64,000 bases of DNA from Brassica napus (lineage: Eukaryota; Streptophyta; Magnoliopsida; Brassicales; Brassicaceae), in NCBI RefSeq assembly GCF_020379485.1, contig NW_026016985.1, positions 61,001 to 125,000 of the forward strand, read 5' to 3'. How positions within the stretch are numbered: the stretch's first letter is position 1; every line of letters starts with the position of its first letter. This document shows, in pieces, positions 11,230-23,500 of this stretch. The notes under the pieces are model-generated. The model had not been told where the DNA came from. It worked only from the letters and a program-made list of their open reading frames with translations, and searched no databases. The translations under genes were made by a program, and so were the position numbers.

Positions 11230-11636
11230 AAAAGCTGAAGGATAAGTGCAAGGCGCTCAGCAAGACTGTGAAGAAGCAGGCAAAGACTTCAGCCAAGTTC
11301 ATGAAGAAAGTAGCTGATGTCTTAACTAGGGGAGGAATAGCTGGATGTAGCTCAGCCGATTTCGCTTTCGCGAACACCTCAAACCCCCAGCCCCCACCCC
11401 CGCCTGATGCTCTTGGCTTCCCCCTCACTGCTGCGCAGCTTCAGCGTAAGTGGAGGAACCCACCCACTCAGCCTTCCACTTCCGGCAACAAATCCCCACC
11501 TTCCCTCCTGACGACGACGATGCTGGGGCATCTGCCCCCACCTATTATCCATAGGAGGTACTTCTTTCTCTCCCTTGTATATACCATTTCATTTTTGCAT
11601 ATTAGTTTTCTTCTCGGTATCTCCTTCTTTCTTTGA
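11163..11636 (+). pseudogene. Displaced C-terminal part of the Athila ORF-1 protein
   Basis: From about 11163 the third frame encodes a charged heptad-like segment (DRTIEKLKDKCKALSKTVKKQ) and then a Pro-rich stretch, the expected coiled-coil tail of the upstream ORF. A register change near 11150-11165 separates the two. Near 11500 a second change is likely: an alternative frame there gives an Asp/Ala/Pro-rich end at 11550, while this frame runs into hydrophobic residues before stopping at 11636. I infer at least one frameshift in the ORF. Confidence 0.6.
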
Positions 11637-11658
11637 CAACACAGAGACTGTGTAACTC

Positions 11659-11674
11659 AAGTTTGGGGGAGGTA
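11659..11674 (+). other. Internal copy of the Athila polypurine-tract sequence
   Basis: AAGTTTGGGGGAGG here closely matches the sequence directly before the 3' LTR (AAGTTTGGGGGAGT at 13071-13084). It lies about 30 bp after the env-position ORF. It might act as a second plus-strand primer or be a duplication relic. Confidence 0.5.
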
Positions 11675-12405
11675 CCAAGCATTTGATCATGTTTGCTTTG
11701 ATTGTGTTTCATTTGAGTCATGCATTGCACACCTATTTGCATAAAAAAAAAAAAAAAAAGATTTTTCATTTAGTTTGCATCATTTGCACCATTAGGAGAG
11801 TCTAGAGCATATAGGTTGCATTCACTTGCATTGGGAGCAATGATTTTAAATGCCTTGTAAAGAACACTACGTTGCACCATTGAGTAGCCATGCACCTCTC
11901 GAAAAGACTTGTATGTTTCGAGCCTTGAAAACTCTTCTTGAAACTTGTTGATTGCTGAAACTCAGTCTTTGAAGCCAACTACAACCTTATTAGAAATGAA
12001 TGAACTTAATGCTTCTTGCTTAGGGTCCCTTGTGTACTGAGTCATGGCTATACACACTGGAGTTGTCACATCTTTTATGCCAATCTTTTTGACAAACTCT
12101 AGTGGTAGACCACTCCCAAAACCTTTCCTTCCTTTTAAGCTTTCATTGTTTGATGAGTGAGGCCTTCTTCGGAAAGTCTTACATGCGCATAATGTTGAGA
12201 GTATCGGGAACGACAATGCTTGATCTTCATTTTTGCTAGATTGGACACTCTTTTGTCTAGCTATAGGTGGGAGGGTGAGTGTTGTGATCATGATTTGGGA
12301 GAAATGAAAAATAAAAAGGATAGACTCTTTGTGCTTAAGTGAATTGATTTTCTGGGATAAGTAGAGAACCTCTAGCTCTAGTTTTGAAAAGTCTTGGCCC
12401 CCAAC

Positions 12406-12444
<39 letters not shown>

Positions 12445-13072
12445 AATCGAAAAAAAAAAAAGAAAAGAAAGAAAAGGGGGCTAGCAAAGTTGTTAGGAGC
12501 TAAGAAATGTTTTGAGGTTGTAGAAAAATCCCTTGTAGATTTCAAAAAGAAAGAGTTAAAGTTCTTAAGATCTTTTGGTGAGAGATGTGAGTTGGGTTTG
12601 ACATTTGGGAATGATTGTGTAATTGTATGTTTGGGAAAAGGGTAGAACAATGGAGATTGAGCATTGTATGCATGAGTTGGTCCCTTTCTTAGATATATTA
12701 TGTGCAATGTCAAGGCTACTTGTTTTGAGAGTAAACCACCTTAAAGATCATATGTTTTGAACCTCTTGAATCACTTGAATAAAAGCCTTCCCTTACCCAA
12801 CCAAGTGACTTGGACCAACGGACCATTTGCAAGAATTCACCTGATGTTTTGTGCTTAATGAATGTGAGAGTTGGTTGATTTGAATGTGTGGATGCTTGAT
12901 GATGAGTGTAGGGACAAAAGGATTTGAGATAGGCCTAGAGAAGCTAGAGTGTAATAAGAGAGTGTGCTAATTATATTCGCTAGTTGTGTTTCTTTTGGCT
13001 ATGAGCTCCCACCTTCAAACCTCTCTCCTTGCAAGTTCTAGAAAGTTCACTTGAGGACAAGTAAAAGAACAA
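11675..13072 (+). other. Athila 3' non-coding region
   Basis: About 1.4 kb without convincing coding sequence. It holds a 17-A tract (11743-11759) and a 35-A run at 12408-12442 inside a purine-rich stretch to about 12480. Open frames here on either strand are Lys- or Phe-rich products of the A run. The rest is AT-rich unique DNA leading to the polypurine tract. Confidence 0.75.
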
Positions 13073-13084
13073 GTTTGGGGGAGT
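13073..13084 (+). other. Polypurine tract of the Athila element
   Basis: GTTTGGGGGAGT lies directly before the 3' LTR (TGATATC at 13085). This is the expected plus-strand primer for LTR elements. Confidence 0.85.
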
Positions 13085-14550
13085 TGATATCTTGCATATT
13101 TACATTGTTTTATCCATTTATTCATATGCATTTTCATCATATAGATTAGGACTTAGCCATGTCTAGGTTGCATTTTGCATGCATATGTCTCTATCAGGTA
13201 TTTGAGTACCACATGGAGTTTCTGGAGACATTTGGGTGCATTTGGAGCTCAAAAGGAGGTGATTAGAGTGATCTTTGGACGAGCACTGCCGGAGCGACCT
13301 CTCGGAGCGACGGCATGAGGTCGCTGTGCACCACATTCCGGAGCGACTCATCCAGAGCGACTGCACAAGGTCGCTCGCGTTTTCACGTCTGGAGACACAC
13401 ATTTACACCTCGGAGCGACCTTCCAGAGCGACGTGCTGAAGTCGCTCCCGAAGCTCAGAGCGACCATACCAGAGCGACAGGGAGAAGTCGCTCGCGTTTT
13501 CATCACCCGGAGACGCGAGAACGAGCCCGGAGCGACCTCTCGCAGCGACACAGCGAGGTCGCTCCCGAAGCCTGGAGCGACTTGTCGGAGCGACGGGCTG
13601 AGGTCGCTCCGTGTTTTGTTTCTGCTCGAACTTGTGATTTCTCAAGGGCATTTTGGTCATTTCATTATGCACGTTTTTATTTTCTAAACCTATGTTTTAT
13701 TACTCTGTAAGCCACCAGGAGGCACATCATCTTTGTTCTTAGAAAACCACCAAAAACCTTTGGAAAGTGATCTCTTTGAATCAATTGATCAATTTTGTTA
13801 TTGAAATTCTGTGTTCCTTTTATTTCCTGTATTTCTCTACATGATTAATCTGAAATCCAACATGGGTTTAAGAGGGATCATGGAGATTAGTGAGTAATCA
13901 CCTTTTGAATTCATGGGTTAGGGAGATTAAGGGTGATTAGGTTAGAACTAGGATGTTTTAGTGTAGATCATTCATATTTCCTTGCTAGTAGAGTGAACAT
14001 AAAGCATCTTCTGAGTTGGCCACTCAATTGTTGATCCTTAGGCATTTCTCACCCGAAAGGTGTTCGACGAAATGCCCGAGACAACTCTCCTAGGCTTTTA
14101 GCATGCTCTGCCAAAGACATTTTGTTGTTAGAGATGCTAAGATAGCTAATAGACTTGTTAGTAATGATTGCTTTCATATATTCAACCAAAGACATTTGAT
14201 GTTTGAATTGTGTTTAGTAAATGAACATTCATCTAGACATAGAGTTTGTTTAGGATTGCGTCTAAGCTTAAGGTTAATAGATTGATTGATCGTTTGCCAT
14301 CTTTAGTTCGAAACTTGATCACCCGAGGTCTAATCCCTATATCCATGAGTTCTCTTTTCCAATAGTTAAGAAAGTATCATTTAGTTATTCCTTTTAATTA
14401 GTCATAGTTTAAAAACCCATCTAAATCATTGGTTGCACTTAGATTAAGTGATTACTTGCATTCTCGGTGCTTTGATATCTCTCAGAACTGGTTCGACAAT
14501 CATTTATACTACAACATTTGTCTTAGGAGCCTTGAAAACTCCTAACATCA
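13085..14550 (+). repeat. 3' LTR of the Athila element
   Basis: 1,466 bp, TG...CA, followed by target duplication AGTAA (14551-14555) that matches 1289-1293. The GAGCGAC triad block is at about 13290-13619. Near-identity with the 5' LTR dates the insertion as recent. Confidence 0.95.
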
Positions 14551-16574
14551 AGTAACCTAATGTTACTCAGTGAGCTGGCGGCCTCTACCCGCAACCTAGA
14601 CTCTACCCAGACAACCCAAAATAACAATCAATCTAGCCCTAGCATGCAATAAAAGCTAAGGCTAAGCAAACCGTTACTAAGTTAGACTTGGCCTCCTGCC
14701 ATGATCTAGCTTCAAGTAACGGGAACCTGCATAAAAACAAGTCAACAAACAATCCCTAGTTAACCATATATACGCCTGAGTTCAATACTCATGTAGTGTT
14801 AGACACTTAGACTATACAAGTATCACTAGTCAATCGACCAACAATCAAACAAGAACATGATCGGCCAACCAATGATACCGCATAGCTTTAATATCCACCA
14901 CCCTTCACAAGCAATCCCTCAAACACATACAGGACAACGTCGGGCCTACAATAACCAAATACACACCAAGCCTAATCCGGTACCTAAACCAGACTTAGGA
15001 CTTAATGTCAGAACCTGCAAGCAAATCAATCAACCACAACCACAATAATAACTATAACTACGACTCGATCTAACACGTAACACCGTATATCGGTGCTACC
15101 CTAACTCGAGGATCCCATAACCCTCTACGACACACTAACACAACACTCTAACCTGGGCCCTGGTGACATCGTGTTCCTCCTCTCTATCGGCAATATCCTA
15201 TCTCCCTACCACAAAGGCCAGAAGAAGGAACTTTCAACCGACCGCGGCCCACAGTCCTTCGGGTGACCGCGCGACAGCCCACAGTCCTTCGGGTCACTGC
15301 CACATTACACCGTCGTGTAATCACTCAGCCATAGGCCATGATCCCGTCTCTCTGAGTCTTCCCGATCCAGCGAATAAGGGGTTTCCTTGAACCCGCTGGG
15401 TACGAGGCCGAGGAAACACTAATCACCCCTACACAAGCCTAGTATGGGCGGGTTACGCACATACTGTCGGCACACTCACACAACACAAACTCAATCTAGA
15501 ACCTAACCTAAAGATAGAGTTCCAGATCCTAACTAGACAGTCGACTCCACAAGACTAACCATAGTACCAGTAGTCCGGCCTATATGGCCTAAGACCCTTA
15601 GTACTAATAACTAAACAATAATATCAATACTAAACAAATAAATCAAACCGTTATCCAGATAGTCCAGCCTCCTGCTATGAAACTATCCTTAAAGATAACG
15701 GGAACCTGCACTCAACCATATCAACACGCAAGAATAGAAAACATGATGCATCCTAGCCCTAGTCCTAGTCAGGTTATTAACTCAGTCTTAATTCCATTCA
15801 TCTCAGCTTAGCCCTTGCTAAACTGAGTCCGGTTCCATAAATAAAATAACCCTAAGGACTCTACCATTCAATAACGTGATCATTCTAATCTATATGCAGA
15901 CTCGATCTACCCTAAATTCCAAGTGGAATTCAAACAAACCAACTCACAGTGTTCTAGGCAAGAAGCAGCTGGTTGATCGGAGAGGACATGGCCAAAACCC
16001 AAGGGACGCCTTGACTGGACTGGACTGGACTGATCTTGACTTGTACAGAACCTCCCCTGATACTGGTCTGGACTGAACGCAACTTGAACAGCACCTTCCT
16101 TAGCGTCTGAACAATTCTTCTGAAATCTGAACAGAGTATCGAACCATAACCTCGACTGAGCTGAAACCATGGAACTGAACTGATCTTGGACAGCAACTCC
16201 ACTTGATCATCAAAGAGTATGAGTAGAGTGGACAGATTGATTTGGGCAGAGCTTCCGCATAACAATTGCAGACAGAACTTCGCTTCTTGGTGAAGTATCG
16301 ATCTTCGGAACTCAGCTACACTCTCTTTCTCTCTCTCTCTCTAACCACGTTGCCTTGCTTCCCATCTGAATTGGTCTTCAATTTATTGATCTTCAGTTGG
16401 CCATAACCTTCCCTAGGCACTGACTTGAAATCAGTAGAGAAACTGATCTCGAAAACTCTCTAAAACTCTCGAAATAGCTCAGAACCTCTTACTTTCTTTT
16501 TCTACTTTTCTCTCAAGGTTTTAACTTGGTTTGGACAGGTCTGGATTTGAAGAAATGAGCTGGGGTCGTGGGGG

Positions 16575-16582
16575 TATTTATA
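16575..16582 (-). promoter_or_regulatory. TATA box in the minus-strand LTR
   Basis: Minus-strand TATAAATA in a GC-rich setting. It is the likely core promoter of the minus-strand element. An identical copy lies at 26286-26293 in the duplicated block. Confidence 0.55.
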
Positions 16583-16634
16583 GGAGACACCAGCCAATCA
16601 GCTTCAGGTTGGTGGCAGCCCGTGTGTCGCTCCG

Positions 16635-16900
16635 CATGGCTCCGGACGCATGCACGGCGACCCCTCGTGCTCCACATGGCTGGCTGCATGTACAGGACAC
16701 ATGCAGGACGCCACCACTCCTCCCAGATGTCAGGCTGCATGACTGGAGCTCATTCAAGGCGCCACACATCCTCACACATGTCGATCAGCATGCTTCGGTT
16801 GCATGCGTCGCGACATCTCGTGCTTGGCCAATCCACCTCGTGCTTCTACATGTCAAGCTGCATGTGCAGATTCCATGCATGGCGACACCTCGAGCTTCTC
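16635..16900 (-). repeat. Degenerate 50-70-bp modules in the U3 of the minus-strand LTR
   Basis: Four to five diverged modules combine a GCATGC-type core, GGCGACAC/GACGCCAC, CTCGTGCTTC and ACATGTCAGGCTGCATG. They lie just upstream of the TATA box on the element's strand, the usual place for enhancer repeats. One module recurs at the right window edge (63939-64000). Confidence 0.55.
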
Positions 16901-17180
16901 TTGACACTCAGCTGGTTAGACAGTTTCCACCACGTTCATATCCCTTAGATCAAGCCACCTCGAGCTTCTCGGTTCCTTTGCGCGATTTAGACCCTTCTTG
17001 TGAATTTCTGACCCGCGATCAATCCCGAATATTTTTCCGCTCCCATTCTGATTCTTTGAATATTTTTAATAAACTTCAGATGATGTCTGATATCCTTTAA
17101 AAATATTTCCCGAGCCTCCGGCTTCCTCAAAGAATTTCGTAATACCGAAATTAGGGTTTTCGCCCAACTTCGGGTTTTCC

Positions 17181-17256
17181 TGTCGTGCTTCAATCCCATC
17201 GTGCTTGCTTCCCGTCGTGCTTGCTTCCCGTCCTGCTTAATTCCCGTCCTGCTTCC
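17181..17256. repeat. About 16-bp tandem repeat (CGTGCTTGCTTCCCGT type)
   Basis: About five imperfect copies alternate GTCGTGCTT, GTGCTTGCTTCCC and GTCCTGCTT. They lie between the U3 modules and the satellite, and are copied again at about 26892-26967. Confidence 0.7.
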
Positions 17257-17508
17257 GACTTATAATGTCTTCAGAATAATATTTTACTGATACGAAGATA
17301 TTCCGAGAAAACTTCGCGATGAAGAAACGTCAATCTTCCAAAACGTCGAGCTTCTAAACCGTCGTGCTTCAAAAAGGTAATTCTTCCAAAACTGCCGTAT
17401 GATCAATCTAAGACATTTCTAACAATGGTAGAGCAGCTTATCTCAACTCATGCTTCACTCACGATCCATTCTTCGACCTTCTCGTACTTCAAATTTCCCG
17501 ATCGATCT

Positions 17509-20500
17509 GTGCTGACGGACACACACGGACCCACACGGACAGCCACGGACGTCCTGTGTCTGCTGATGGACAGCCACAGACAGCCACAGACGCCCTGTGT
17601 GTGCTGGCGGACACCAACAGACGTTCTGTGTGTACTGAACAGACAGCCCACTTAGGCCAACATCTCCCAAACAGTCCACGGGAAGGGTCAGTGTGCTGAG
17701 TCCAAGGACCAACGTGCTGATATGTGTACTGATGGACAGCCACGGACGTCCTGTGTGTGCTGATGGACAGCCACGGACGTCCTGTGTGTGCTGATGGACA
17801 CACACAGACACACATGGACAGCCACGGACGTCCTTATGTGTGCTGACGGACACACACGGACGTCCTGTGTGTGCTGACGGACACCAACAGACGTCCTGTG
17901 TGTACTCAACAGACAGCCCATGTCGGCCAATTTCACCCGAATTGTCCACAGGAAGGGCCAGCATGCTGAGTCCAAGGACCAGCGTGCTGATATGTGTACT
18001 GATGGGCAGCCACAGATGTCCTGAGTGTGCTGACGGACACACACGGACACACAAGGCCAGCCACGAACGTCATGTGTGTGCTGATGAACACACACGGACG
18101 TCCTGTGTGTGCTGACGGACACCCACCGAAGTCCTGTGTGTGCTGACGGACACCCACAGACGTCCTATGTGTGCTGCCGGACAGCCACGGACGTCCTGTG
18201 TGTGCTGGCGGACACCCACAGACGTCCTATGTGTGCTGACGGACACACACGGACAGCCACAGACGTCCTGTGTCTGCTGATGGACAGCCACAGACGTCCT
18301 GTGTGTGCTGGCGGACACTTGGGCCAAAATTACCCAAACAGTCCACGGGAAGGGTTAGCGTGCTGAGTCCAAGGACCAACGTCCTGATATGTGTACTGAT
18401 GGACAGCCACGGATGTCCTGTGTGTGCTGATGGACACACACGGACAGCGACAGACGTCCTGTGTGTGTTGACGGACACACACGGACATCCTGTGTGTGCT
18501 GACAGACACCCACAGACGTTGTTTGTGTACTGAACAGACAGCCCACGTGGGCTAAAATCACCCGAACAGTCCACGGGAAGGGCCAGCATGCTTAATCCAA
18601 GGATCAGCGTGCTGATATATGTACTAATGGACAGCCACGAACGTCCTGTGTGTGCTGACGGACACACACGGACAGCCACAAACGTCCTTTGTGTGCTGGC
18701 GGACACCCACAGACGTCCTGTGTTTACTAAACAGACAGCCCACGTGGACCAAAATCACCCAAACAGTCCACGGGAAGGGCAGCGTGCTGAGTCCAAGGAC
18801 CAACGTGCTGATATGTGTACTGATGGAAAGCCACAGACGTCCTTTGTGTGCTGACGGACACATACGGACCCACACGGACAGCCACAGACGTCCTGTGTGT
18901 GCTGACGGACACACACGGACAGCCACGGACATCCTGTGTCTTCTGATGGACAGCCACAGACAGCCACAGACGTCCTGTGTGTGCTGGCGGACACCAACGG
19001 ACGTTCTGTGTGTACTGAACAGACAACCCACTTAGGCCAAAATCACCCAAACAGTCCACGGGAAGGGTCAATGTGCTGAGTCCAAGGACCAACGTGCTGA
19101 TATGTGTACTGATGGACAGCCACAGACGTCCTGTGTGTGCTGATGGACACACACAGACACACACGGACAGCCACAGACGTCCTGTGTGTGCTGGCGGACA
19201 CACACGGACATCCTGTGTGTGGTGACGGACACCCACAGACGTCCTGTGTGTACTCAACAGACAGCCCACGTCGGCCAATTTCACCCGAACAGTCCAGGGG
19301 AAGGGCCAGCGTGCTGAGTCCAAGGACCAGCGTGCTGATATGTGTACTGATGGACAGCCACAGACGTCCTGTGTGTGCTGACGGACACACACGGACACAT
19401 AAGGCCAGCCACGAACGTCCTGTGTGTGCTGACGAACACACACGGACATCCTGTGTGTGCTGACGGACACCCACACACGTCCTATGTGTGCTGACGGACA
19501 CCCACGGACGTCCTGTGTGTGCTGCCGGACAGCCACGGACAGTCACAGACGTCCTGTGTGTGCTGCCGGACACCCACGGACGTCATGTGTGTGCTGACCG
19601 ACACACACGGACAGCCATAGCCACAGACGTCCTGTGTCTGCTGATGGACAGCCACAGACGTCCTGTGTGTGGTGGCGGACACTTGGGCCAAAATTACCCA
19701 AACAGTCCACGGGAAGGGTTAGCGTGCTGAGTCCAAGGACCAACGTCCTGATATGTGTACTGATGGACAGCCACGGATGTCCTGTGTGTGCTGATGGACA
19801 CACACGGACAGCGACAGACGTCCTGTGTGTGTTGACGGACACACACGGACGTCCTGTGTGTGCTGACAGACACCCACAGACGTTGTTTGTGTACTGAACA
19901 GACAGCCCACGTGGGCTAAAATCACCCGAACAGTCCACGGGAAGGGCCAGCATGCTTAATCCAAGGATCAGCGTGCTGATATATGTACTAATGGACAGCC
20001 ACGAACGTCCTGTGTGTGCTGACGGACACACACGGACAGCCACAAACGTCCTTTGTGTGCTGGCGGACACCCACAGACGTCCTGTGTTTACTAAACAGAC
20101 AGCCCACGTGGACCAAAATCACCCAAACAGTCCACGGGAAGGGCAGCGTGCTGAGTCCAAGGACCAACGTGCTGATATGTGTACTGATGGAAAGCCACAG
20201 ACGTCCTTTGTGTGCTGACGGACACATACGGACCCACACGGACAGCCACAGACGTCCTGTGTGTGCTGACGGACACACACGGACAGCCACGGACATCCTG
20301 TGTCTTCTGATGGACAGCCACAGACAGCCACAGACGTCCTGTGTGTGCTGGCGGACACCAACGGACGTTCTGTGTGTACTGAACAGACAACCCACTTAGG
20401 CCAAAATCACCCAAACAGTCCACGGGAAGGGTCAATGTGCTGAGTCCAAGGACCAACGTGCTGATATGTGTACTGATGGACAGCCACAGACGTCCTGTGT

Positions 20501-23500
20501 GTGCTGATGGACACACACAGACACACACGGACAGCCACAGACGTCCTGTGTGTGCTGGCGGACACACACGGACATCCTGTGTGTGGTGACGGACACCCAC
20601 AGACGTCCTGTGTGTACTCAACAGACAGCCCACCTCGGCCAATTTCACCCGAACAGTCCAGGGGAAGGGCCAGCGTGCTGAGTCCAAGGACCAGCGTGCT
20701 GATATGTGTACTGATGGACAGCCACAGACGTCCTGTGTGTGCTGACGGACACACACGGACACATAAGGCCAGCCACGAACGTCCTGTGTGTGCTGACGAA
20801 CACACACGGACATCCTGTGTGTGCTGACGGACACCCACACACGTCCTATGTGTGCTGACGGACACCCACGGACGTCCTGTGTGTGCTGCCGGACAGCCAC
20901 GGACAGTCACAGACGTCCTGTGTGTGCTGCCGGACACCCACGGACGTCATGTGTGTGCTGACCGACACACACGGACAGCCATAGCCACAGACGTCCTGTG
21001 TCTGCTGATGGACAGCCACAGACGTCCTGTGTGTGGTGGCGGACACTTGGGCCAAAATTACCCAAACAGTCCACGGGAAGGGTTAGCGTGCTGAGTCCAA
21101 GGACCAACGTCCTTATATTGTACTGATGGACAGCCACGGACGTCTTGTGTGTGCTGATGGACACACACGGACAGCCACAGACATCCTGTGTGTGCTGACT
21201 GACACCGACAAACGTCGTGTGTGTACTGAACAGACAGCCCACGTGGGCTAAAATCACCCGAACAAATCCACGGGAAGGGCCAGCATGCTAAGTCCAAGGA
21301 CCAGTGTGCTGATATGTGTACTGATGGACAGCCTCGAACGTCCTGTGCGTGCTGGCGGACACATACAGACACACACGGACAGCCACGGACGTCCTGTGTG
21401 TGCTGACGGACACACACGAACCCACACGGACAGCCACGGACGTCATGTGTCTGCTGATGGACAGCCACAGACAGCCTCAGACGTCCTATGTGTGCTGGCG
21501 GACACCAACGGACGTTCTGTGTGTACTGAACAGACAGCCCACTTAGGCCAAAATCTCCCAAACAGTCCACGGAATGGGTCAGTGTGCTGGGTCCAAGGAC
21601 CAACGTGCTGATATGTGTACTGATGGACAGCCACGGACGTCCTGTGTGTGCTGATGGACACACAGACACACACGGACAGCCACGGACGTCCTGTGTGTGC
21701 TGACGGACACACACGGACGTCCTGTGTGTGCTGACGGACACCCACAGACGTCCTGTGTGTACTCACCAGACAGCCCACGTTGGCCAATTTCACCCGAACA
21801 GTCCAAGGGAAGGGCCAGCGTGCTGAGTCCAAGGACAAGCGTGCTGATATGTGTACTGATGGACAGCCACAGACGTCCTGTGTGTGCTGACGGACACACA
21901 CGGACACACAAGGCCAGCCACGAACGTCCTGTGTGTGCTGACGAACACACACGGACGTCCTGTGTGTGCTGACGGACACCCACAAACGTCCTGTGTGTGC
22001 TGACGGACACCCACAGACGTCCTGTGTGTGCTGACGGACACCCACAGACGTCCTGTGTGTGCTGTCGGACAGCCACGGACAGCCACGGACGTCCTGTGTG
22101 TGCTGGCGGACACCCACTGACGTCATGTGTGTGCTGACCGACACACACAGACAGCCACCGACGTCCTGTGTCTGTTGATGGACAGCCACAGACAGCCACA
22201 GACGTCCTGTGTGTGGTGGCGGACACTTGGGCCAAAATTTCTCAAACAGTCCACGGGACGGGTTAGCGTGCTGAGTCCAAGGACCAACGTCCTGATATGT
22301 GTACTGATGAACAGCCACGGACGACCTGCGTGTGCTGATGGACACAGAAGGACACACACAGACACACACGGACAGCCACGGACGTCCTGTGTGTGCTGGC
22401 GGACACCCACGGACGTCCTGTGTGTACTGAACAGACAGCCCAAGTGGGCCAAAATCACCCAAACAGTCCACGGGAAAGGTTCAGCGTGCTGAGTCCGAGG
22501 ACCAACGTGCTGATATGTGTACTGATGGACAGCCACAGATGTCCTGTGTGTGCTGACGGACTCACACGGACACACACAGACAGCAACGGACGTCCTGTGC
22601 GTGCTGACGGACACACACGGACATCCACAGACGTCCTGTGTCTGCAGATGGACAGCCACAGACAGCCACAGACGTCCTGTGTGTGCTGGCGGACACTTGG
22701 GCCAAAATTACCCAAACAGTCCACGGGAAGGGTTAGCTTGATGAGTCCAAGGACCAAAGTCCTGATATGTGTACTGATGGACAGCCACAGACATCCTGTG
22801 TGTGCTGACTGACACCGGCAAACGTCGTGTTTGTACTGAACAGACAGCCCACGTGGGCTAAAATCACCCGAACAAGTCCACGGGAAGGGCCAGCATGCTG
22901 AGTCCAAGGACCAGTGTGCTGATATGTGTACTGATGGACAGCCTCGAACGTCCTGTGCGTGCTGGCGGACACATACGGACACACACGGACAGCCACGAAC
23001 GTACTGTGTGTGCTGACGGACACACACGGACCCACACGGACAGCCACGGACGTCCTGTGTCTGCTGATGGATAGCCACAGACAGCCACAGACGTCCTGTG
23101 TGTGCTGGCGGACACCAACAGACGTTCTGTGTGTACTGAACAGACAGCCCACTTAGGCCAAAATCTCCCAAACAGTCCACGGGAAGGGTCAGTATGCTGA
23201 GTCCAAGGACCAACGTGCTGCTATGTGTACTGATGGACAGCCACGGACGTCCTGTGTGTGCTGACGGACAGCCACGGACGTCCTGTGTGTGCTGACGGAC
23301 ACCCACAGACGTCCTGTGTGTACTCAACAGACAGCCCACGTCGGCCAATTTCACCCGAATAGTCCACAGGAAGGGCCAGCGTGCTGAGTCCAAGGACCAG
23401 CGTGCTGATATGTGTACTGATGGACAGCCACAGATGTCCTGAGTGTGCTGACGGACACACAAGGCCTGCCACGAACGTCCTGTGTGTGCTGACGAACACA

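Larger units (their letters stand above)
1294..14550 (+). mobile_element. Complete Athila-type Ty3/gypsy retrotransposon (13,257 bp)
   Basis: Two 1,466-bp LTRs, both beginning TGATATC and ending CATCA, bound the element. A 5-bp target duplication AGTAA flanks it at 1289-1293 and 14551-14555. In order it carries an Asp-type primer site, gag-protease, pol (RT, RNase H, integrase), a long non-coding stretch, an ORF of the Athila ORF-1 family in the env-like position, another non-coding stretch and a polypurine tract. By eye the LTRs differ by three substitutions and two single-base indels, so the insertion is young. Frame breaks in pol and in the env-position ORF suggest this copy cannot supply its own proteins, although its ends and priming sites look intact. 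It sits inside the long LTR of the minus-strand element. Confidence 0.95.
14556..17508 (-). mobile_element. LTR of the minus-strand element, continued (R/U3 side)
   Basis: After the Athila target duplication the interrupted LTR resumes. Read on the minus strand, 16.6-17.5 kb is U3-like and a TATA box lies at 16575-16582, so transcription would run leftward toward the primer site at 653. Internal features are a direct repeat of CCCACAGTCCTTCGGGT (about 15249 and 15279), two related phrases containing AACGGGAACCTGCA (about 14715 and 15697), and a CT microsatellite near 16321-16342. Open frames here overlap promoter-like repeats and look spurious. With 669-1293 the visible LTR is about 3.6 kb, unusually long. 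Its outer end is not visible because the satellite begins at 17509. Confidence 0.6.

Noticed and set aside
12394..12713. Lys-rich and Phe-rich ORFs around 12.4-12.7 kb
   Set aside because: They are translations of a 35-A run and the purine-rich DNA next to it.
16531..17100. 189-codon plus-strand ORF and its overlapping frames
   Set aside because: They overlie the U3 modules and TATA box of the minus-strand LTR, and show no domain.
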